A DNA stretch of 45,209 nt from contig MVQY01000165.1 of NCBI GenBank assembly GCA_002067325.1, forward strand, positions 1 through 45,209, in the 5' to 3' direction. Each line of letters begins with the position of its first letter. The first letter of the stretch is position 1. The stretch is from Methanobacterium sp. PtaU1.Bin097 (GTDB taxonomy: Archaea > Methanobacteriota > Methanobacteria > Methanobacteriales > Methanobacteriaceae). The translations under genes were made by a program, and so were the position numbers. The notes beneath the pieces are model-generated. The model worked only from the letters and a program-made list of their open reading frames with translations. It had not been told where the DNA came from and made no database searches. Of this stretch, positions 40,547 through 45,209 are shown in pieces.

Positions 40547-40647
40547 AACTACGTGTCTTTTGAACCTATAAATTAAGTAAATGGCCTGTATAACTGAAAA
40601 ATTATAAATATTTTATATTTTCAATACATGTTAGATGAGGAGTCCCT

Positions 40648-42609
40648 TTGAAAACTGTTGTTACAGCCTGCACCCGGGATTGCCCTGGTGCTTGTTCAAT
40701 AATAGCCCAGGAAAAGGATGGAAGAGTGGTTAAACTACATGGAAATCCGGATCATAAAATAACCGATGGTTTCCTGTGTAAAAATACCACTAAATACCTT
40801 GAAAACTTCTTCTACAGTCCTCAGAGAGTATTGCATCCCCTCATAAAGAGGAATGGGGAGTGGGAGCAGATAAGCTGGGATGAAGCACTGGACATCACAG
40901 CTTCCAAGATAAAAAAAGTTATAAAAAACCATGGAAGCCAGGCCATCCTGTATTACCAGGGATTTGGGGCCAGAACAGCACTTCAATCAATGAACAAAAG
41001 GTTTTTTAATTTACTGGGTGGGGTGACAACCACCACCGGCACGGTATGTGGTGGAATAGGCCATGTGGCACTGGAACAGGACTACGGAGTTAAGATCCCC
41101 CACAATCCACTGGATCAGCTCAACAGCGACCTGATCATAATATGGGGGAGGAACCCGGCGGTGACCGACATCCACCTCTGGAAGATTTTAAAGAAGGCCA
41201 GGAGGAAGGGAACCAAACTGGTGGTAATCGATCCGGTAAAGACCAGAACAGCCAAACAGGCAGACAGCCACCTTAAACCGGCACCGGGCACAGACCATTA
41301 CCTGGCCATGGCCCTTATAAAAATCATTCTAAAGAAAGGGCTGGAAGATAAAGAGTTCATCGAGAATTATACCAAGAATTTCACATCCTATAAAGGATTA
41401 CTGGATAAATATTCCCTGGAATTCCTCTCTAAAAAGTGTGATGTGTCGGTAAATGAATTAAAAGAATTAGCACTCTCTTATGCCCTAGGTAAACCTTCCA
41501 GTATAGTGGCTGGATGGGGAGCTCACCGGTACAGGCACGGTCACCTGGCCTTCCATATGATGAACGCCCTGGCCGCGATATGTGGAAATATCGGAGTTTC
41601 CGGGGGAGGAGTGACCCAGGGATTTGAGGAATACGAATTCTTCGACCAGTCGGTGGAATTGGACGACCCGGGAAAGGCTAGGAAACTGCCCATGCCTAAA
41701 ATTGGCCGGGCCATCCTGGAAACATGCGATCCTCCTGTGGAGTTGATATTCGTGGCATCTGGAAACCCAGTTAACCTCAACCCCAACTCTTTGATTGTTA
41801 AGAAGGCCTTTGAAGGGAAATTCGTAGTCATGATCGATCATTTCCTGAATGACACATCAGATGTGGCGGATTTATTTTTACCGGCCACCACATTCTTAGA
41901 GGAAGAAAATCTTATTGGAAGCTTTGGTCATAGCTGGATATCTCCCATAAACCCCGTCATACCTCCACAGGGTGAGGCAAAATCTGAATTCGAGATATTC
42001 CAGCTTCTTTCTCTAAGATTAGGCCTGGGGGATGAAATGGCAGGTACGCCCACCAAGTGGCTTAAGAAGATGGCTTCCCCCATACTTGATAAGGGTGTAA
42101 CCTTCGAAGAGCTGCAGAATGGCCCGGTGGAGATGGTTCCTGCCCATGAGATCCCCTATGCTGATAAATGTTTTAAGACAGAATCAGGTCTCTTCGAATT
42201 TATAACAGACTTTAAAGATGATAAGCTGGAAGGAAATGGTGATGGAGTAATAGATGAAAATTTCCCCTTGCATCTGCTTTCCACTTCCCCTGATAAATGG
42301 GTGGGATCAGTTTTACCTGAATCAGAAATAAAAAACGGCTACCTGGAAGTTCAGGCACACCCGTTAACCCTTAAAGCAACTGGTGTAGCAGATGGTGAGG
42401 TGGCCCTCCTGGAATCTCTCTTTGGAAAGCTGGAAGTCCGGGTTCGTGGAAGTGAAGATGTGAGATGCGACTTTGTCCTGGCTTATAAGGGTGGGCTGAT
42501 GAGGCATAATAAAAACATCAACGTATTAACTGGGGACATCCTCAGTGAGAAGGGAGAAGGCGCCCCTTATTACGATACCCGGGTTCGACTGAGGAATCTG
42601 AATAGTTAG
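40648..42609 (+). CDS. Molybdopterin oxidoreductase (formate dehydrogenase / DMSO reductase family)
   Basis: A 653-residue catalytic subunit of unknown substrate. The 4Fe-4S cluster ligands are C8, C12, C16 and C44 (ACTRDCPGACS, FLCK). Then come the family blocks VTTTTGTVCGGIGHVALEQDYG near 126-147, where the molybdenum or tungsten ligand is expected, IIWGRNPAVTDIHLWK, VIDPVKTRTAKQADSHLKPAPGTDHYLAMA near 194-224, and a C-terminal cofactor-binding domain starting near 540. It starts at TTG 40648 with GAGGAG 7 nt before it. No membrane or iron-sulfur partner gene lies next to it. A TATA-like ATTATAAATATTTTATA at 40601-40617 suggests its own promoter, so co-regulation with nif is unproven. Confidence 0.82.
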   Translation: MKTVVTACTRDCPGACSIIAQEKDGRVVKLHGNPDHKITDGFLCKNTTKYLENFFYSPQRVLHPLIKRNGEWEQISWDEALDITASKIKKVIKNHGSQAILYYQGFGARTALQSMNKRFFNLLGGVTTTTGTVCGGIGHVALEQDYGVKIPHNPLDQLNSDLIIIWGRNPAVTDIHLWKILKKARRKGTKLVVIDPVKTRTAKQADSHLKPAPGTDHYLAMALIKIILKKGLEDKEFIENYTKNFTSYKGLLDKYSLEFLSKKCDVSVNELKELALSYALGKPSSIVAGWGAHRYRHGHLAFHMMNALAAICGNIGVSGGGVTQGFEEYEFFDQSVELDDPGKARKLPMPKIGRAILETCDPPVELIFVASGNPVNLNPNSLIVKKAFEGKFVVMIDHFLNDTSDVADLFLPATTFLEEENLIGSFGHSWISPINPVIPPQGEAKSEFEIFQLLSLRLGLGDEMAGTPTKWLKKMASPILDKGVTFEELQNGPVEMVPAHEIPYADKCFKTESGLFEFITDFKDDKLEGNGDGVIDENFPLHLLSTSPDKWVGSVLPESEIKNGYLEVQAHPLTLKATGVADGEVALLESLFGKLEVRVRGSEDVRCDFVLAYKGGLMRHNKNINVLTGDILSEKGEGAPYYDTRVRLRNLNS

Positions 42610-42690
42610 GTTTTTATCTCTCTTTTTTTAGTTTTCATTTCCTTTTTTAAATGAACTGTTCATGACTATAGTAAACTATATATGTTGGGT

Positions 42691-42721
42691 CATACTTACA
42701 TTAAGTAAGTTATTAATAACT
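42691..42721. promoter_or_regulatory. Overlapping palindromes upstream of the caspase-like gene
   Basis: ACTTAC (42694-42699) and GTAAGT (42705-42710) are perfect inverted 6-mers. They overlap AGTTATTAATAACT (42708-42721), a perfect 14 bp palindrome. A TATA-like AACTATATATG lies at 42674-42684 and a run of eight G follows at 42731. This suits an operator just downstream of the promoter, about 50 bp before the gene. Confidence 0.5.
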
Positions 42722-42770
42722 ATATATATAGGGGGGGGAATTTGAAAGAATTTAAAAATGGTGAAAGATT

Positions 42771-43583
42771 ATGGGTAAAAAAGCACTCTGTGTGGGTATA
42801 AATAACTTTAAAAACTATCCGGGCAGTTCATTGAATGGTTGTATAAATGATGCGTATGATATGGAAGAAATACTGGTACAGTACATGGGTTTTGAAGAAA
42901 AAGACGTGGTAAAACTCGTTGATAAAGAGGCGACCAAGTCGAATATAATGAAGAACCTCCAGGAAATGGTGGGAGGAGCTATGTCAGGTGAATATGATAG
43001 GTTGATATTTAGTATGTCCAGTCACGGTACCCAAATGCCAGATGTCAGTGGGGATGAGCCGGATGATTTTGATGAAGCCTTCTGTCCCTACGATCTGGAT
43101 GTGAAAGGAGATGAATGGGATCCGGATCGGATAATATTGGATGACGAACTCCATGACCTCTTCACCCAGCTACCAGAAGATGTGTCACTGGAGGTCTATC
43201 TGGACACCTGCCACAGCGGGACTGGTTTAAGGGCCATGGAACCACTCCATGACCGTGAGCCCAGATACATTCCTCCGCCTTCCGGGGAAGTCTTCCAGAA
43301 GGTTGGCAGTAGAGAATTTAGACACCCTCCCCTATTAGGGAACCACATACTATGGGCAGCCTGCCAGTCGGACCAGACCAGTGCCGATGCCTTTATAAGT
43401 GAAGAATGGCACGGGGCGTTTACCTACTACTTCTGCAGGGAGATAAAAATCAGCAAAAACAAACTATCTAGGGATGAAGTTTTAAAAAATGTAGCCCGCG
43501 GACTGGAAAACAACGGGTACAGTCAGATACCCCAGCTGGAGTGTGATGCCACCACCAGAGCAAAGAAATGTAGTGAATTTTAA
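42771..43583 (+). CDS. Caspase-like (metacaspase-type) cysteine peptidase
   Basis: A 270-residue protein of the caspase/peptidase C14 fold. KKALCVGINNFKNYPGSSLNGCINDAYDMEEIL is the N-terminal strand-helix phrase typical of metacaspases; the catalytic histidine is H85 in FSMSSHGTQ and the catalytic cysteine C147 in LDTCHSGTG. DEAFCPYDL and WAACQSDQTSADAFI near 195 are also kept as in bacterial and archaeal orthocaspases. There is no signal peptide or membrane segment and no other domain, so it is probably cytoplasmic. The dyad appears intact, with a basic-residue (Lys/Arg) cutting preference expected for metacaspases. It stands alone, with palindromes upstream; AAAGATT near the ATG is a weak ribosome site. 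Confidence 0.88.
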   Translation: MGKKALCVGINNFKNYPGSSLNGCINDAYDMEEILVQYMGFEEKDVVKLVDKEATKSNIMKNLQEMVGGAMSGEYDRLIFSMSSHGTQMPDVSGDEPDDFDEAFCPYDLDVKGDEWDPDRIILDDELHDLFTQLPEDVSLEVYLDTCHSGTGLRAMEPLHDREPRYIPPPSGEVFQKVGSREFRHPPLLGNHILWAACQSDQTSADAFISEEWHGAFTYYFCREIKISKNKLSRDEVLKNVARGLENNGYSQIPQLECDATTRAKKCSEF

Positions 43584-43655
43584 TGTTCCCTCTTGTTCAT
43601 TGAGTTATTAACGTTTCCTCTGGCTTTTCCTCGAGTTATTAACGTTCCCTCTTTC
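43583..43655. repeat. Imperfect direct repeats between the caspase-like gene and ino1
   Basis: GAGTTATTAACGTTTCCTCT (43601) and GAGTTATTAACGTTCCCTCT (43632) are nearly identical, and a third partial copy, AATGTTCCCTCTT, covers the end of the caspase-like gene near 43583. The second copy holds the ino1 stop codon and last codons (minus strand). Spacing is about 31 bp. It appears to be a local duplication at the 3' ends of two convergent genes. Confidence 0.65.
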
Positions 43656-44742
43656 CAATGATAAATTCATCCACCATATCCCGTGCTTCATCATCGGTGA
43701 ACTGTTCTGGGGGGTGTTTCATGGTAAAAGCAGATATTGAGGTGAGCTGTCCCCCGAGATTCCTCTCCAGGGCCAGTTTACAGCATCTAATGGCGTCTAT
43801 AACGCATCCAGCCGAGTTAGGCGAGTCCTCTACTGAGAGGCGTAATTCTATATTCATGGGCACGTCACCGAAGGTTTTACCCTCCATGCGCAGGAAACAC
43901 AGTTTATTATCGTTCTGCCAGGGTACGTAGTCGCTGGGACCGATGTGTATGTTTTCCGGTTTCATCCTCTCCGCGAGAACCGACTGGACTGCCTCAGTTT
44001 TCGACTCCTTTTTAGAGTCCAACCTGCTACGGTTGAGCATGTTTAAAAAATCCGTGTTACCACCGGTGTTGAGCTGATAGGTCCTCTCCAATTTAACTCC
44101 ACGGTCTTTGAAGAGGTTGGCCAGTGTTCTATGGGTTATGGTGGCACCGATCTGGGCTTTTATATCATCACCCACCATGGGCAGGTTTTTTTCCTCAAAT
44201 CTGGCCGCCCACTCCGGGTCGCTCACTATGAAGACTGGCATGTTGTTTACCAAGGCCAGCCCTGCTTCCAGGGCGCACTCGGCATAGAAACGCGTGGCTT
44301 CTTCAGAACCTACAGGGAGGTAGTTCAGGAGGATTTCCGCTCCACTGTTGGTTAAAATTTTAACGATTTCTTCCTTATCATTTTCTGGTTCATCTGATAC
44401 AACGAAAGTGTTTTTTTCGTCATGTTCAGCCATATGTGGGGCTACACCATCTAAGACTTTGCCCATGGATACTTTTACCCCTAATTGGGGTATTTCTTCC
44501 TGGAAGACGGTGGTGCAGTTTGGCCTGGCGAATATGGCCTCACTTAAATCCAGACCTACTTTACGCTGGTCTATGTCTATTGCTGCTACCACTTCTATAT
44601 CAGATGGTTTGTATCCGCCAATATCCCAGTGCATCAGGCCTATGGCGTCTTCTGCTTTCCGGTCTTTGTAATAGTAAATTCCCTGTAATAGTGAGCTTGC
44701 ACAATTACCAATACCAATTATTGCTATTTTGATTTTCTCCAA
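43639..44742 (-). CDS. ino1: Inositol-3-phosphate synthase
   Basis: Makes L-myo-inositol 1-phosphate from glucose 6-phosphate with NAD, the first step towards archaeal phosphoinositide lipids. The 367-residue protein starts with the Rossmann motif KIAIIGIGNCASSLLQGIYYY, then has VAAIDIDQRKVG, ILLNYLPVGSEEATRFYAECAL, MPVFIVSDPEW, IGATITHRTLANLF, LNTGGNTDFLNM and LRLSVEDSPNSAGCVIDAIRCCK, which are the family's NAD and substrate segments. The length fits archaeal and actinobacterial forms. The last residues fall in a repeat shared with the downstream spacer. The 241 bp upstream, to the next gene, hold only a TATA-like element around 44815 and nothing else that I can support. Confidence 0.95.
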   Translation of the reverse strand: MEKIKIAIIGIGNCASSLLQGIYYYKDRKAEDAIGLMHWDIGGYKPSDIEVVAAIDIDQRKVGLDLSEAIFARPNCTTVFQEEIPQLGVKVSMGKVLDGVAPHMAEHDEKNTFVVSDEPENDKEEIVKILTNSGAEILLNYLPVGSEEATRFYAECALEAGLALVNNMPVFIVSDPEWAARFEEKNLPMVGDDIKAQIGATITHRTLANLFKDRGVKLERTYQLNTGGNTDFLNMLNRSRLDSKKESKTEAVQSVLAERMKPENIHIGPSDYVPWQNDNKLCFLRMEGKTFGDVPMNIELRLSVEDSPNSAGCVIDAIRCCKLALERNLGGQLTSISAFTMKHPPEQFTDDEARDMVDEFIIGKRER

Positions 44743-44983
44743 TTATAACACCCTTTACGCGTCATCGAGCTAATTGTGCCAGTTATAGTTTATGAAAATA
44801 AACAGTATTAGGCAAAATATATTAAAGTTGGTAAGCTTAAAAGTTCTTCTAAAAGAATAATTTGCTGATTGTACTATTAAATGTTTCGATAAATCCTTAA
44901 AATCCCCTGAAAAATAAAGGGAATCTTGTGTTATACCCTTAATCTACCGATATGGTGGGAAATTAAGGGCATTAATGGTATTA

Positions 44984-45209
44984 TCATATTTCCGGGTAGA
45001 TAGTGATGGTTCCCAGATAAACAGCAGCGGTTAAACCCGCACTCCATATAATTATCCCGATGATGATCCATAAGAGCAACCTGTTCCTCTCAGCACCGAA
45101 TATTATACCCACGGCAGTGCCCAGGGGGGCTCCAAATAGGAGGGGTGAGAGGATTCCCAAACCAACCACACCGTACTTGTTCCAGATCTTAAAGTAACGC
45201 CCCTTTTTA
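44984..45209 (-). CDS. Small multidrug-export-type membrane protein (COG2426-like), 5' end cut by the window
   Basis: The last 74 or so codons of a gene that runs off the right edge: the frame is open from 45208 back to its stop at 44984. The visible part starts near YFKIWNKYGVVGLGILSPLL, continues with GAPLGTAVGIIFGAERNRLLLW and a second hydrophobic helix, and ends in IYPEI. The PLLFGAPLGT and GAERNRLLLWIIIG phrases match the C-terminal half of the COG2426 small multidrug export family, about 150-160 residues when complete. A GTG at 45169 could act as a start but would remove the conserved part upstream, so the gene is better read as partial. Substrate unknown. Confidence 0.68.
   Translation of the reverse strand, partial: KKGRYFKIWNKYGVVGLGILSPLLFGAPLGTAVGIIFGAERNRLLLWIIIGIIIWSAGLTAAVYLGTITIYPEI

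Noticed and set aside
1..45209. CRISPR arrays, tRNA/rRNA genes, insertion sequences, prophage
   Set aside because: I looked for regularly spaced repeats, cloverleaf and rRNA segments, transposase motifs and integrases and found none. The PeiW-like peptidase has no phage genes around it.

Overview
The window is a 45.2 kb piece of a methanogenic archaeon, almost certainly of the order Methanobacteriales and probably Methanobacterium or a close relative. The evidence is a group 2-type archaeal nif operon (nifH, nifI1, nifI2, nifD, nifK, nifE, nifN), a secreted protein with pseudomurein-binding repeats and a transglutaminase-like peptidase domain, methanogenic type-2 seryl-tRNA synthetase, tyrosine/aspartate decarboxylase MfnA, ribosomal protein L10e, Trm56, and archaeal TATA boxes with GGTGAT/GGAGG ribosome binding sites. 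I see no tRNA or rRNA gene, CRISPR array, insertion sequence or integrase.

Layout. 0.1-7 kb: dihydroorotase, a small lipoprotein, a TmcAL-like nucleotidyltransferase overlapping an FKBP-type prolyl isomerase, then SerRS-2, a Pcc1-like KEOPS subunit and a CooC-like nickel ATPase on the minus strand. 7-11.7 kb: L10e, phosphoenolpyruvate synthase, MfnA and the beta part of a fumarase-type hydro-lyase. 11.8-15.5 kb: an AT-rich island with a divergent ribbon-helix-helix gene and a six-gene operon of three roadblock proteins, a COG2229/MglA-like GTPase and two copies of an unrecognised family. I consider this the best candidate for an undescribed signalling system. 15.6-20.6 kb: uracil phosphoribosyltransferase, a membrane-anchored PQQ-type sugar dehydrogenase, two tiny lysine-rich proteins, Trm56, and the cobalamin genes cobS and cbiS. 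20.6-25.8 kb: an MJ1244-like protein, a zinc-ribbon protein, a rubredoxin-Hcp fusion facing an MsvR-like redox regulator across a palindrome-rich promoter, a LarC-like protein and QueC. 26-32.1 kb: a multidomain cell-wall peptidase, a 0.6 kb non-coding stretch, pyruvate carboxylase subunit B and a GT-C-like membrane protein.

32.1-42.6 kb: the nitrogen-fixation operon with a GGAA-N6-TTCC operator of the NrpR type just past the predicted start of transcription, ending in a NifX-like protein and a ferredoxin, followed by a separate molybdopterin oxidoreductase. The operon encodes the Fe protein, the MoFe protein, the cofactor scaffold and the NifI1/NifI2 post-translational switch; nifB and nifV are not in the window. 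42.7-45.2 kb: a caspase-like peptidase, inositol-3-phosphate synthase and the 3' part of a small membrane protein of the COG2426 type, cut by the window edge.

All calls come from reading sequence and from memory of protein families; no database search was possible. Where an upstream in-frame codon competed with a start having a good ribosome binding site, I used the latter and say so.
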